64,000 nucleotides of DNA from Diphasiastrum complanatum (lineage: Eukaryota > Streptophyta > Lycopodiopsida > Lycopodiales > Lycopodiaceae). A program made the position numbers and the translations under genes. The stretch spans positions 76,414,021 to 76,478,020 of the forward strand of contig CM055096.1 of assembly GCA_029204225.1 (NCBI GenBank), read 5' to 3'. Below are positions 1 to 11,407 of the stretch, piece by piece. The notes below the pieces were generated by a model. The model saw only the letters and a list, made by a program, of their open reading frames with translations, was not told the origin of the DNA and searched no databases. Position 1 is the first letter of the stretch. Each line of letters starts with the position of its first letter.

Positions 1-253
1 CTATATGTTCAATCATATTGAGAGACATTGTTCATACTTTTATGAGTATATGCTCAAATGAATATAAGATTTTATATTTTTGTTACACAAGGGAACATAG
101 AACATTTCTATCTCTTTGAAATCTCAATGTGCAAATAGAAAGTACAAGGCACATTTTGATACAAGATTTGAACAAAATGCCTTTTTGCCACCTAATTATA
201 AAAGAAAATCTTTTTGAATTTGTTTCATGTGATTTGAAATGATTTTTTTTTTA

Positions 254-333
<80 letters not shown>

Positions 334-1899
334 GAAAGCTCAAAATCTTTTATAGACTACGCTGCGTGGCGCAAATTGATATTTGACACTAGTACTTTTA
401 TATTGTAGTGACAAAGGTACGTAATTTCCCAATCTTCCACAGTCAAGCTAATTTGTAATAACCAAAACCCGTTGTGAAAACATGCATATTATGACGAGCA
501 GACTACATTCAACTTAGTAACAAACACTAAAAAAAAGTGGTATCTACTAGAATTGTCTTTATCATCATCACACAATTCACAACTTTATGCTATGTTCACA
601 TTTGTTGATGATTTGTGGGAGACTTCATCAATAATTTAATTGATTTTAAAGTCTATTTGTTGAACATTTTTGCCAAAGATAATATTTTTCTTGACAATAG
701 AATGAGCCACAACAAGATTTAATTTTTATTGTTGATACAAAAGGTTGTGGAAGATTATATCTTATTTTGCATGCTAACTTTCATATCAATTTCTAGAGGT
801 TAGAAGGTGATCCATCCCGCATATAGAACAATATTTTGCATGTTGTATTTAAAAGAAGTTTGATCTTAATAGAGGATGATGAGAGCTAGTATGTAAACTC
901 GCTTTATTTGCCTTGGGCTATGCATTTAGAATTGTTAGAATCAAATCCCATTTGTTATCGACATCCAAAATACTTGTTATTGACATTTCTAAGAAAAAAA
1001 CATTCTATCAATCTACAAAATATTGAATTTTGATCATGAAGTCCTAGCCCATGAGCTTTCAAAAGAGAATTGCGTACTTTCAAATTTATGCAAGGCATTT
1101 TACCTCTTTATAGAAGAACTCGCTAACTTTGACAATGCCCACATTATGTACAAGTCTATATGACCTTTGGACACTTATTACCTATTTGACCTCTGGACAC
1201 TTATTACGTATTCATTCTTTAGGGCCTATCTTTATTTCTAAGAACATTCATTAGAACTTCTAAAGGTAGCACATGGGCCAATTTTCTCGCCTATTGCACA
1301 CATTTGGGTGCCATGGCTCACTTGGCCACCATCAGATAGCATGTTGCACACATTAGCAATATTGTATAGACAAAAAAAAATTGATTTTTTAAATTTGTGA
1401 TTCTAGTAAGTGCACTCTACATCATTTGGCCATTACCAAATAGTCTCTCTTGCAAGTACATGATATTGTACAATTTTTTTTGAAATAAACTTGTTTAGGA
1501 GATTTATTCTCTGTTCTATTGGATAAATGTATATCAAGCCATTTGGCCATAGCAAAATATCTCACCTCAAATTCATATGATATTGTACAAACCCTAAAAG
1601 TCATATTCAGTGCCCTAAGAAATGTTATTAAGTGGTTCTCACCACTTTCTAGGCTTTCTTGTTTGATCGCTCTTACAAAAAGCATGTGATATTGTTACTA
1701 TCTCTTCTTTGCTCATCATGTTGATGACATGGCCAACCTCTAGCTCTTCAAAAGATCTTACTTCATCTAACATGCCATGAGAAACACCAAATTGACATCT
1801 TTCGACTAAAACTTAGGGTCTATAGACTCTAAACTCACTTAGTTGCAAGGCTTTGCATAGATTATACAGTTATGGCTGCTCTTATCCTTTCCATGATAG
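1..1899. other. AT-rich spacer, no gene recognised
   Basis: I see no gene here. The stretch is AT-rich with scattered stops in all frames. It holds a (CT)n microsatellite, a short tandem repeat of a 'gacctYtggacacttatta' unit around 1160-1208, and a diverged pair of segments (1421-1472 and 1536-1590) that share 'catttggccat' and 'tgatattgtacaa'. It may be remnant transposon sequence 5' of copia D, but no coding match supports that. Confidence 0.5.
256..329. repeat. (CT)n microsatellite
   Basis: An uninterrupted run of about 37 CT dinucleotides, preceded by a T-rich stretch. It is a simple sequence repeat and probably length-polymorphic. Confidence 0.97.
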
Positions 1900-1929
1900 G
1901 CATGGATCTCAAATGATAATGATGCTTTT

Positions 1930-3390
1930 GTGATGTCTTCATGTATGCTTGCTAATGATGGAGATCTAGATCCTTGGTGGATTGATAGTGGAGCAAGTTC
2001 ACACATGACCCTTCACAAAGAGTATTTCACATCTTTGTTGGCATATGGAGATGACAAGAGGGTTATCTACACAACAAATGATGATGAGTGTGCAATCAAA
2101 GGGATTGGCACAATTCCTATTTCTCTCTCTACAAATAGGAATGTTCATTTGGAGGATGTTTTGTTTATTCCATCTATTACCAAGAATTTGCTTAATGTGA
2201 GTCAATTGCTAAGTAAAGGCCTCAAAGTCGAGTTTGATGGAGATGCTTGTATGATCAAAAGGAAGGATATCTTGATTGCAGGAGGTAAAAGGCAAGGAAA
2301 GTTGTTCAAACTAGATGCTTGTGTTATTGCTAACCAAGAGAGCAAATACCTAATCAAGAGGTTTGGCATAAAAGGATGGGACACCTCAACTTCAAGTCAT
2401 TAGAGGTAATGGCTTGAAAGCAAGTTGTAATAGGTCTTCCAAGTTCCTTAAAAGGCATCAATCATGTTTGTGAGTCTTGTGCTTTGTCAAAGTCACATAG
2501 ACAACCTTATGCTAGGTCTACATCTATATCTACAAAGCCTTTTCAAGTTGTACATTCGGATATTCATGGATTTACTACAATTAGCAATAGTGGAGCTAAG
2601 ATGTATGTAACTTTCATTGATGATTTTAGTAGATTTTGTTGGATCTATCTACTAAAGAGCAATGGTGAAGTGTATGATGTCTTTGTTAAGTTCAAGAATG
2701 CAAGGGAGAACCAATTTTCCACAAAGATCAAGTGCTTAAGGAGTGACAATGGGGGTGAATACATATCTACCAAGTTAAGGCCTTTTGTGATGAGCATGGG
2801 ATTAAGAGGGAGTATACAACACCAAGGACCCCACAACAAAATGGAGTGGCTGAAAGGAAGAATAGGACTTTATGTGAAAGTGCTAAAGCCATGAGGTTAA
2901 GTGCTAATCTTGATAAACTATTTTGGGATCAAGCTTTGTTGTGTGCCAATTTCTTGTGCAATAGGTGGCCAAGTGCTATTTTGGATGGAAGGACACCGTT
3001 TGAGATGTTATTCAAGAGGAGGTCGAGTGTCAACTTTCTAAGAACTTTTGGATGCACATGCTACGTCAACATTACTCTTGATGATAGGACCAAGGAGGAT
3101 CCATCTTCAAAGAAAGGTATTTTTGTTGGATATAGTGAGGTGAGTAAAGCCTACAAGGTTTACATTCCTTCTACTAACAAAGTGATTGTTGGTAGAGATG
3201 TCATTTTTTATGAGGGGAACATTCCAAAAGTGTCTCCAAGCATTATTTATGGTGATGTGGATGGATCTAACATTATTGATGTTGATGTAAAGGATCTTAC
3301 TTTAGATGGTGATGATGATGGACCTTCATCAAGTCAAAAGCCAAGGAGAACATCAAGGGAAAGACAAGTATGTAGATGGAGCTATGCAAG
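1930..3390 (+). pseudogene. Copia D protease-integrase, frameshifted
   Basis: The 5' part holds the aspartic protease motif WWIDSGASSHMT, the copia DSG active site. Further on come a CxxC of the integrase zinc finger (CESCALSKSH) and an integrase core with the first Asp in VVHSDIHGF and the second in LRSDNGGEY. A frameshift near 2790-2850 moves the glutamate motif (AERKNRTLCE) to another frame. The copia hallmark LDGRTPFEML and the FVGYSE block follow. A stop interrupts the region near 2401. Known of the family: the protease matures the polyprotein and integrase inserts the cDNA. The breaks make the open reading non-functional. The same family supplied the integrase scrap at 16085-16505. Confidence 0.9.
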
Positions 3391-4224
3391 TGGATGGATG
3401 TTATCATGTTGTAAAATCAAGTAATGGATCTAGAAAACCAAAGTTTTTTCAATGACTTTGATGGTCAAATTGAAGATCAAGAGGTTGATCTCAAAGGGCT
3501 TCAACAACATGAAAGAAGAGATGGCAATTTGGAGCTAGTCAAGAGCATCAAAGGAGACACAATTGGCAAAGATCTTATGGATCTGTTTTGCAGGTTATTG
3601 AAGACTCAAGGTCAAAGGAGCAGCAAGGAAGTGTTGTTCAAGTTTACATTACTTTTTCTATCTCATGTTTGAGCATTTTCATGTGGATGTGTGCAAATTG
3701 TCAAGATATGGTAAAACTAGCTACATTGGTGAGCATCAATCTGATGTTGGATTTGTACTAGCATTCTTGGCTGGTTTTGTTGATGGAAATGAAGCTATTG
3801 GAGACCCATTATGCCACTCATCCATGGCTAAGTTCTCAAGTGTTGAGCTACTTAGTGCCAATGTTTGGAGATTGTCAATTTTTGGTGAATTCATGGTCAT
3901 TTTCTTGTGTCATGTAGATCTTGAAAATGGACCAGTGAAACTTGCTTGGTTTATGGAGTCATGTGGTGCTGATTTAGTATCATGGATGTACTCACTTACT
4001 CATGGATTTCCAAGGCTTGATGGTTTCTTGTGGCAAGATGGATATGGAGGCTCATTCATGGAGTGTCATGGTGGAGACATGTTAACAAAAGACAAAGAAG
4101 GAGGAGACATGCAAGCAAATGTTGATCACTCAAATTTATTATTTGTTTGCTGTATTTTTCCAGAGAGTTCAAAGTTGATAGCATGGAGGAATCATCTCAT
4201 TTACATTCTATGTGATTCTTCATG
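3391..4224 (+). other. Unrecognised sequence in place of copia D reverse transcriptase
   Basis: Between the integrase tail and the RNase H tail, a copia element should carry about 1.5 kb of reverse transcriptase and RNase H. None of the expected blocks is present: no KARLVAKG, no YVDD. Instead there is about 830 bp of unrecognised sequence. Two overlapping open frames run through it; the second (from 3665) stays open for about 240 codons and reads in frame into the genuine RNase H tail. I do not recognise its product, and it may be noncoding sequence that happens to be open. See findings. Confidence 0.6.
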
Positions 4225-4390
4225 GCTCATTGAAGTGATATGTCAACATTTTGTGAGGGAGCAAGTCATTGCAAAGGAGGTGGAGCTTCAACACGTGTCT
4301 TCAAGGGAATATGTAGCTGATATCTTCACCAAAGCATTGGGAAAGAACTTCAATTGGAGCATCATCGGAGTCTATGTTAAAACTCGTTAA
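4225..4390 (+). pseudogene. Copia D RNase H C-terminal tail
   Basis: The last 55 or so codons of a copia polyprotein are recognisable by HFVREQV and the terminal motif VADIFTKAL. The catalytic part of RNase H is missing. A purine-rich tract (aaagagggag) follows immediately and abuts the LTR at 4399, as expected for the plus-strand primer of a copia element. Confidence 0.85.
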
Positions 4391-4398
4391 AGAGGGAG

Positions 4399-4474
4399 TG
4401 TGAAAGATTTCAACTAGTTTATTCAAAAATGCTATTTTTGTATATTTGACTTTTCAAAGTTAATTAGTCTAAAT
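4399..4474 (+). repeat. Copia D 3' LTR, left part
   Basis: Starts TGTGAAAGATTTC directly after the polypurine tract. The sequence breaks at 4474, where the LTR of element E begins, and resumes at 9443. The intact LTR would be about 598 bp. Confidence 0.8.
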
Positions 4475-5316
4475 TGTGAATTTCACACGTGTGGAGTGAC
4501 CACTACATGTGATTTAGATCTCCTAAGGTGTGTGGATGCACAATGATCAAGATTAGATTGAGATTCAAGATCTATCTTACTCTCAATGGCAAAAACGCAC
4601 TACTACATGCATTAACTCACTTCCAAAGTACATACACACGTGTGGGAAGTGTTCCGAAATAATAAAAAAAACTAAGTACAAAAATAGCCAACTCTCGGAT
4701 AGAGAGAGAGAATCCAACCAATAACTCTCGGGTAGAGAGAGAAAGCAAGAAAACACTTAGTCTCAAAATCACACTTGATCTCAAAATTACATTACATAGA
4801 ATGAGTAGTACAATGATACTAGTAGATCCATGAGCTAATCCACTCTAAAAAATGATTGGACATTATATTTACAACCTCTTAGTCCTATTGGACCAATGAT
4901 GCATCCACCTCTCCATTCTATTGGACCATTCTCAAGCATATCTCAAATCGTATCGGACCAATGGTACTTCCACCTCTTAATTATATTGGACCTCTTGAAC
5001 TTTGACTTGTCACACATCAAACTAACTAAAGACACTTGCCAAGAACCTATCTAGCTCGAGTTTTCCACTTATACTTTTGGCCTAATAATGACAAAACAAG
5101 TGTACTTGACTAATTGATCTCTGAAGCCAAAAATGGCCCAATCTACTAATGACACGCACAGAAGCTTGACTATGAAACTTTATGAGACCCCTATAACAAA
5201 CATTTCTAATTTATTTTACAATTCTCCACATGTGGGAACATCCTCCACACATGTGAGATTCACTCACAAACTTCTAACATAAAAATACCAAGCTAGATTT
5301 TTGCCAATTTTTCACA
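4475..5316 (-). repeat. Copia E 3' LTR
   Basis: The LTR begins (minus strand) TGTGAAAAATTGG at 5316 and ends TTCACA at 4475. It matches the segment at 8638-9442 almost throughout. A roughly 38-bp internal duplication around 'ccaactctcggatagag' makes it longer than its partner. It contains two CACACGTGTG palindromes, at 4484 and 4635. Confidence 0.92.
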
Positions 5317-6229
5317 CTCCTCAAAAATAGCTTGGAAAGGTACTAGATTACTTGAGAAGTTGGTAAAGCTTTTTGAGTGGATCCTTTGGTATGCATAAGA
5401 AGTGAAGATCAGCCAAGGGATCCATCATAGCAGCACCCTCACCATATCCATGATGAGATCTCTTTGGTAGAGATCTCTTGCCAATACCTTTGAAGAGTAC
5501 TCCACCAATTTCCCACTATTTCAATGTGCTTCCTCCATGTTCCACTTGCATGATGGCTGCACCATAAATAGAGAAATCCGAGACTTCCAAGCCTCATAGG
5601 GATCATAGAGATCAAGATCATAAGATGTGAAAAAATGATGATCATCTAGCTTGACTAGTCCACATACAATGAACTATATCCATGATGGATCTAATCTTGA
5701 TATCAAATGCTATCTTGATCTTTTTTTTCACTAGTTACTCTCTCAAGGATGTAAGTGTTCACTTTGGATGCTTCACTTAATCTCAAGAGGATTTCACAAT
5801 TTGCCTCAAAACATGTGAAAACATGATTAATGAGTAACAAGCTGAATCTTGTTCTTACATGAACCAAGAGCATACTTTTGATAATACAATATCTTGCTTT
5901 CAAAATGGTATTGGAAATATATCCAAGTCAATAATGACAAGAAACATGTCCTTACCATAAGCATCATACAAAACTAGTGTAGCCTTTCTTGAACTTTGAG
6001 ATCCAAAAAATTCAATGAAGCAAGATAACATATCAAGTAAAGGAAGAGAAGCATATATGCATGTTTTGTAGTAGATACTACATGAAAGATGCCCCTCTTT
6101 TCCATGTAAGGTCGACCATAAAGTCTCGGCCATGCATCTTGAAGATCTTCTTGAAATCATATGAAGAGGAGACTCCTCCTCACACCTCGACCCCATCGCA
6201 CCTTGAATGCCTTCAAAAGAGACAACTTG
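5317..6229 (-). other. Unrecognised 3' internal region of copia E
   Basis: This stretch lies between the integrase remnant and the 3' LTR, where RT and RNase H belong. No RT or RNase H motif is readable in the minus-strand frames I could follow, and stops are frequent. A weak 'LKKLYQLLK'-like end near 5370 could be a relic of the polyprotein C-terminus, but this is only suggestive. A purine-rich sequence (tgaggag) abuts the LTR. Confidence 0.5.
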
Positions 6230-6731
6230 TGATGCTTCTTGAGAAGCCTTGATCTCGGCCACTTCCAAGGTTGAATCTTCATGCAATATGACATCTCTAT
6301 TCACAACCACTTTTGAAATAGAGAGTGTAAAGGCACTAAAGGCCACCCTTTTGCTTGGATCAACTTTCCTCCTTGTTTTCAGGGGAATATGTGCAAAGCA
6401 AGCACTACCAAGTTCACTATGGTGATCAACCCCATGGCTTCATCTTGAATAAAACTCCATATGGTGGTATTCCTTCAAGAGCTTCAATACTCCTCAAAGC
6501 TTTGATCTTCAATGAGAATTGCTTCTCAACATATGCTTTGAATAATAGGGAATAATCATACACCATAAATCTTGAAGAGAGAAGATATGTGCATCTTGTG
6601 TGATCATCCTCCTTTGAAAGATTGGACATATAAGAAACATCAAGAGAGTTTGCACTTTCACTTGGATCCAATTTGTAGATGCCTTCAAATCTTGATCCAT
6701 ATGCAAGGATCTCGTCATCCTTCTTGATCAC
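6230..6731 (-). pseudogene. Copia E integrase remnant, internally deleted
   Basis: On the minus strand the region begins with a pre-integrase segment (DEILAYGSRFEGIYKLD). It jumps to FSLKIKALRS, the sequence that normally leads to the second catalytic Asp, and then to a PPYGVLF-like piece. After a frame change it reaches KVVVNRDVILHED, the conserved stretch after the integrase core. The zinc finger, the first Asp and the Glu motif are deleted, so it cannot integrate. Confidence 0.75.
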
Positions 6732-6787
6732 ACAATTGTCAATATGGAAATTGACATCAAGGCCACTATCAAGAAGTTGGCCAACAC

Positions 6788-7080
6788 TTAAGATGTTCTT
6801 TGAAAGCTTTGGGACAAAAAGAACATTGTCGAGAAAGAGATCTTTAAAAGATGCAAGGGAATAATTCCTACTCCTTCAATATTACTCTCATGCTCACTTG
6901 CAATGTATATGGTCTTCCTGACTCCATAAGGCATAATAGATGAAAACGAGTGCTTGGAGCCACACATATGTGAAGATGCTCCACTATCAATATACCATGA
7001 GTCATCCTTGTTGAAGGTGGAAGAGGAGAAGCTTGATGCCATAAGAGAGCCTTCTCAATCACTTGAAATATTCTTTCTCA
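6788..7080 (-). pseudogene. Copia E protease
   Basis: The minus-strand reading contains SWYIDSGASSHMCG, the copia aspartic protease site, followed by the usual ESNIEGVGIIPL block. It follows the gag zinc knuckle as in other copia elements. The reading is cut short by a frameshift near 6800, before the LLSVSQL-type segment. Confidence 0.85.
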
Positions 7081-7121
7081 TTAGAGATGTTGGCTTGCTT
7101 GAATTGGTTCTTCTTCTTGAA

Positions 7122-7930
7122 TCAATTTGTGGCATAATGGCCTTTCTTGCCACAAAAGAAGCACTTAATCTTCTTCTTCTTTGAAGTAAAATCTTGAGAG
7201 GAATCATCATCATCTTCATCTTGGTCTTTTGCTTTGTCCTTAGAAAGGTGTTGGTGTTGCTTTTTGCTCCTCACTGTGTGCTTGGCAAATAGAACTTTGC
7301 CATCATCATTATGATTGAGTGATAGTTTGTCCATACTCAAGAGTTTGTACTCGTCAAGTTGTCTTGATTCTTCAGAAATAAGAACACTTTGAAGGGCCTC
7401 CAAACTTGCTAGCTCCTCCTTACTGGCATACTAGATTGGACAAGGTTGTCATATTCATTTCTCAAGCCATTGAGAATGACTTGGACTAGCTCACTTTGAT
7501 TGATTGAGTCACCAATACATGTAAGCTCCCTATGAATATCCTTGACTCTCAAGACACAATTATATGCACTCTCATCACTCTTTTGACAAATTTGGAAGAT
7601 TTGATTTCTAAGAGTGAGGAGCCTAGAGGTGTTCTTAGCCTCATAGATTGCTTTGAGAGTATCCCAAGCATCCTTGGCCGAAGTGCAAGCACCAATCTCT
7701 CTCAAAATCTCATTAGAGACATTCATCTTGATATAATGGAGAGCCATCCTAGCTCTCTTCTTATACTTTTGTACTTCTTGAAGGACTTGAGGCTCCTCCT
7801 CAATCCCAAGTACAATGTCCATTACATCTTGGAGTATAAAGATTGACTCCATTCTAACCTTCCAAATAGAATAGTTGGAGGTAGATAGTCTTTCACTAGA
7901 TTCCAATAGGTAGGAACCCATAGAAGCCAT
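7122..7930 (-). pseudogene. Copia E gag with CCHC zinc knuckle
   Basis: The minus-strand gag starts at an ATG near 7930 (MASMGSYLLESSERLSTSNY). It has the copia N-terminal pattern NYSIWKVRME and the helical gag core (ARMALHYIKMNVSNEILREI). A frameshift near 7405 separates the second half, an acidic, lysine-rich segment followed by CFFCGKKGHYATN, a retroviral-type zinc knuckle with the last cysteine just outside the open frame. Gag forms the virus-like particle and binds RNA. This copy is broken. Confidence 0.88.
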
Positions 7931-8625
7931 GAAGTAGTGAAGACTCCTTGTAATGAGACACTAAGATGTTGCTTCTCTCTCACTTTAGGATCCAGAAAAG
8001 GTATGCTACCAACTCCTATGCAAGATCCTGCAACAAACTGTGAGATGATTCTCACTAGCTCTACCAATCTCTCCAAAACTAGATCTACTTCACATCAAAT
8101 GATGGAGTATGGACAAAGTTAGGATCAAACACTCTTAGCACATGTGAAATACACCAAGAAACCAAATTTGACTCAAATACAGTGATATTGTATGAAACAA
8201 AATGGCTAAGATCTCAAATAGATGAGATTGAAAAGCATTCAACTGTAATTTAGGATCAAACGAGCAATCTCTTGACCAAACCAAGTGTGTCCACCCAGGT
8301 CTAGGTGCCCTACCTAACCCTCTTCAAAAGCTTATAACTTTTGATTGGCTCAACCAAATGGAATGAAACTGATTGCTACAAAAACTAGACAATACTAGCT
8401 TTCAAACAAGCTATCTAGCAAGATTTTATGGATCAAACATGAAAGAGAACTCTCAAACTGAAATTGGATGTTCCTCACACGTGTCTGAGCACCTGATTCC
8501 GTATAGTACTAGGTCAGACCCAATCAATGCCCTATTGATCTCTTTTGATCCAAGATTGAACAAGATAGCTAGGAAAATGGATCTTGACAATTTCTAGCTC
8601 AATATTGGTGGAAAACTTTAGGTAG

Positions 8626-8637
8626 GCTCTGATACCA
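8626..8637 (-). promoter_or_regulatory. Primer-binding site of copia E
   Basis: The minus strand reads TGGTATCAGAGC directly after the LTR end (...TTCACA). This is the plant initiator Met-tRNA complement used by most plant copia elements to prime minus-strand DNA synthesis. Confidence 0.9.
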
Positions 8638-9442
8638 TGTGAATTTCACACGTGTGGAGTGCCCACTACATGTGATTTAGATCTCCTAAGGTGTGTGGAT
8701 GCACAATGATCAAGATTAGATTGAGATTCAAGATCTATCTTACTCTCAATGGCAAAAACACACTACTACATGCATTAACTCACTTCCAAAGTACATACAC
8801 ACGTGTGGGAAGTGTTCCGAAATAATAAAAAAACTAACTACAAAAATAGCCAACTCTCGGGTAGAGGAGAAAGCAAGAAAACACTTAGTCTCAAAATCAC
8901 ACTTGATCTCAAAATTACATTACATAGAATGAGTAGTACAATGATACTAGTAGATCCATGAGCTAATCCACTCTCAAACATGATTGGACCTCATATTTAC
9001 AACCTCTTAATCCTATTGGACCAATGATGCATCCACCTCTCCATTCTATTGGACCATTCTCAAGCATATCTCAAATCGTATTGGACCAATGGTACTTCCA
9101 CCTCTTAATTCTATTGGACCTCTTTATCTTTGACTTGTCACACATCAAACTAACTAAAGACATTTGTCAAGGACCTATCTAGCTCGAGTTTTCCACTTAT
9201 ACTTTTGGCCTAATAATGACAAAACAAGTGTACTTGACTAATTGACCTCTAAAGCCAAAAATGGCCCAATCTACTAATGACACATAGAAGCTTGACTATG
9301 AAACTTTATGAGAACCCTATAACAAACATTTTTAATTTATTTTACAATTCTCCACATGTGGGAACATCTTCCACACATGTGAGATTCACTCACAAACTTC
9401 TAACATAAACATACCAAGCTAGATTTTTGCCAATTTTTCACA
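8638..9442 (-). repeat. Copia E 5' LTR
   Basis: Partner of the LTR at 4475-5316 and similar to it end to end, apart from scattered substitutions and one missing internal duplication near 8855. It ends at 8638, next to the primer-binding site, which defines it as the 5' LTR of a minus-strand element. Confidence 0.92.
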
Positions 9443-9964
9443 AAAATTTAATTTGAATAAACACTTTTTGAAAGTGTGGAACCGTTGATAGTCGAGTTTG
9501 AGTAGATTCAAATTTCAAAGTTGGGTACATTGAATCTAGACCCAAAAATAGTAGGGTTTACATTGTGGAGGGAAAGCCAAGTGACCAAGTAGGATTTGGA
9601 CTTGTTATAAAAGGATGTAACTCGTGGAGAAGCATATCTTCTCTCTTCTCTATCTCATTTCATGCTTATACATGGTTCTCTTGGGTTCTACTATCCAGTG
9701 GTGCACTATACTTGTGATTGCTTGCAATTCTATGTATAGAATGATTATTAAATGCTATGTTTAGATTCACACCTGTGAAATATAGTAGCTTGCTGGTTTT
9801 GTACGGACAACAACTTTTTATGGTTTGATCAAGTTCCATTCGAGTTTTCATCTCATTCACAAAGTAGATGCTGATTTTTTTACATTGGCAGGATTGTTGA
9901 TTTGTTCTCTCTTACCCAAGATCAGTTATGGATTTGGATCATCATTGATCTAAATTCTTTCACA
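9443..9964 (+). repeat. Copia D 3' LTR, right part
   Basis: Continues the D LTR after the E insertion and ends TTCTTTCACA, the inverted match to the LTR start at 4399. A TATA-like box (ttataaaagga, near 9605) lies in the expected U3/R position, with a pyrimidine-rich leader (cttctctcttctc) about 35 bp further on. Confidence 0.75.
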
Positions 9965-11350
9965 ACCTACCCAAGGCTTCTTGAACAACTTTGACATCAT
10001 TCATGAGGCCCCAATTTTTGCATGGGTTATTGATGCATGAGGAGTCCCAATCGATTGTTGAAGGACTGCACTGATTGGACAATGATGGCCCACATACCTA
10101 TTGCCTGGTAGGCATGCATGCCTTTGACCCACACCGTCCTTTGCCCTACAATGGTTAGAAGTGTTGTTAGGTTCATTACGGTTATGCAGGTATCGTAACA
10201 AAAAGATTTTGATAGATTACTTGTTTCACCTCGACTTTTTGGTTGCCTAGAAAGTTGTTGGGTTAACAACTCATGTATAAACAATTAGAGGTACAATCAA
10301 GAAACCAAGTGTGTTGTGAGACATGATGAAAGGATCAACTCAATTAGGCAACTCTAAAATCAAAGTATGAGCATCTTGGTTTCTCATACCATAGTAGGAT
10401 AAGTAGGCTACATCATGAGTGATTGGAATCAAAGATGCCAGTGTTTGGCATGGCCAATGCTGATCTCCTAGATAGTAGTCAATATACCAAAAAAAACCTA
10501 ACACTAAGTACTTAACCTTCAGGCTTCTACTTTAAATCAGCATCTCTCATTCTTCAAATGTCATTGAAGCTTAAAAAATGTAAACTCCTCTTATTGTTCC
10601 TGGTGGAGGTAATTTCCCAATAATTTTGATTTTTGAGTAATTCATAGCAATACCATGCCTAAGAGTCATAACATTAAGCATAAAAGCAGATTGGAACACT
10701 AAATGTATTCTCATTCACTTTCGCCATCTTAACTGTGTCAAATGATGCTAAGAATCGTTGATACTTATGCTAGAAATCATCATTATCATGCTAGGAACTT
10801 TTTCTTTGCTAAATAATTATGAATTTTATTTTAATTTTTTGGCCACCTTCCGGAATGGAATGCGTTCCAGAGCAGAACACATTCTGGAACAAAACGAGCA
10901 ACTATTCCAATCCCACTGGTCTTTGCAGATATCTTTCAGGCATGATTCAACATACCCAACAAGTTCAGCAGCTTCAAATGCCTTCATTTTTTTGTTAAAG
11001 AGTAACTCTACAATTTGGTCAAAGAGGCGATCGCAATCAACAGATGAAGCTTCAACAGCATGGTGGTTCTCAGATTCTACATAAAGTTAGCTGACTAGGA
11101 AAATGAAAAAAAAAAATAAAACATACAACATGATGTTGCAGAACTGAATTAAAGTGCACAAGAAATTGAACACAAAAATGAATCTCTCAAATAACGTTAC
11201 TTTTCATTTGACACAAAAGATGAGTACATAGCAGGCGCACTTGAGAGAGTCGCGAATAACCTACAGTTCTGAACGAAGCGAACACCTCAGATAATGTTAC
11301 CATGCATCTTATACAAAAGATAAGTAGATAGCAGCACACTTAGAAACTTT
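9965..11350. other. Spacer 3' of HSP90 copy 1
   Basis: No gene or transposon domain is recognisable. The open frames are short and of unlikely composition. Nearest the gene (about 11190-11345) there is a diverged tandem duplication of a segment containing 'acaaaagatgagtacatagcag', probably in the 3' untranslated region of HSP90 copy 1. A cluster of heat-shock-element-like palindromes at 10848-10889 is listed separately. Confidence 0.5.
10848..10889. promoter_or_regulatory. Cluster of heat-shock-element-like palindromes
   Basis: Within 42 bp there are TTCCGGAA (10848) and TTCTGGAA (10882), both perfect nTTCnnGAAn units, and between them GGAATGCGTTCC (10857-10868). Heat-shock factors bind arrays of inverted nGAAn units. 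The cluster lies about 520-560 bp beyond the HSP90 copy 1 stop codon, not in its promoter. Its role is inference. Confidence 0.35.
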
Positions 11351-11407
11351 AGTTGGATATCCATTTATGTACACTTCTCCCTAGTATTTTGGCTATTCGT
11401 CAAAAAA

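Larger units (their letters stand above)
4475..9442 (-). mobile_element. Copia retrotransposon E, both LTRs present, lacks RT
   Basis: A nested, minus-strand copia about 5 kb long. Two near-identical LTRs (842 and 805 bp) flank a primer-binding site, gag with a zinc knuckle, protease and a degraded integrase. Reverse transcriptase and RNase H are not recognisable. It sits inside the 3' LTR of D. The flanking 5-mers are taaat on the left and aaaat on the right, an imperfect target duplication. High LTR similarity suggests this is among the younger insertions in the window. Without RT it would need help from another copia. Confidence 0.88.
1900..9964 (+). mobile_element. Copia retrotransposon D, 5'-truncated, split by element E
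   Basis: A Ty1/copia remnant with domains in copia order: protease, integrase, then an RNase H tail. A purine tract just before 4399 precedes the 3' LTR. The LTR begins TGTGAAAGA and ends TTCTTTCACA at 9964, so its ends are inverted repeats. It is interrupted at 4475-9442 by element E. No 5' LTR or gag was found upstream, and the reverse transcriptase region is replaced by unrecognised sequence. The element cannot be autonomous. Confidence 0.85.

Noticed and set aside
3665-4390. A 241-codon open frame that could be called a gene
   Set aside because: Its last 55 codons are the copia RNase H tail and the rest has no family match. I list it as part of element D.
8626-8637. tRNA-like sequences at the primer-binding sites
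   Set aside because: Only 12 bases complementary to initiator Met-tRNA are present at each LTR. There is no cloverleaf, so there are no tRNA genes.
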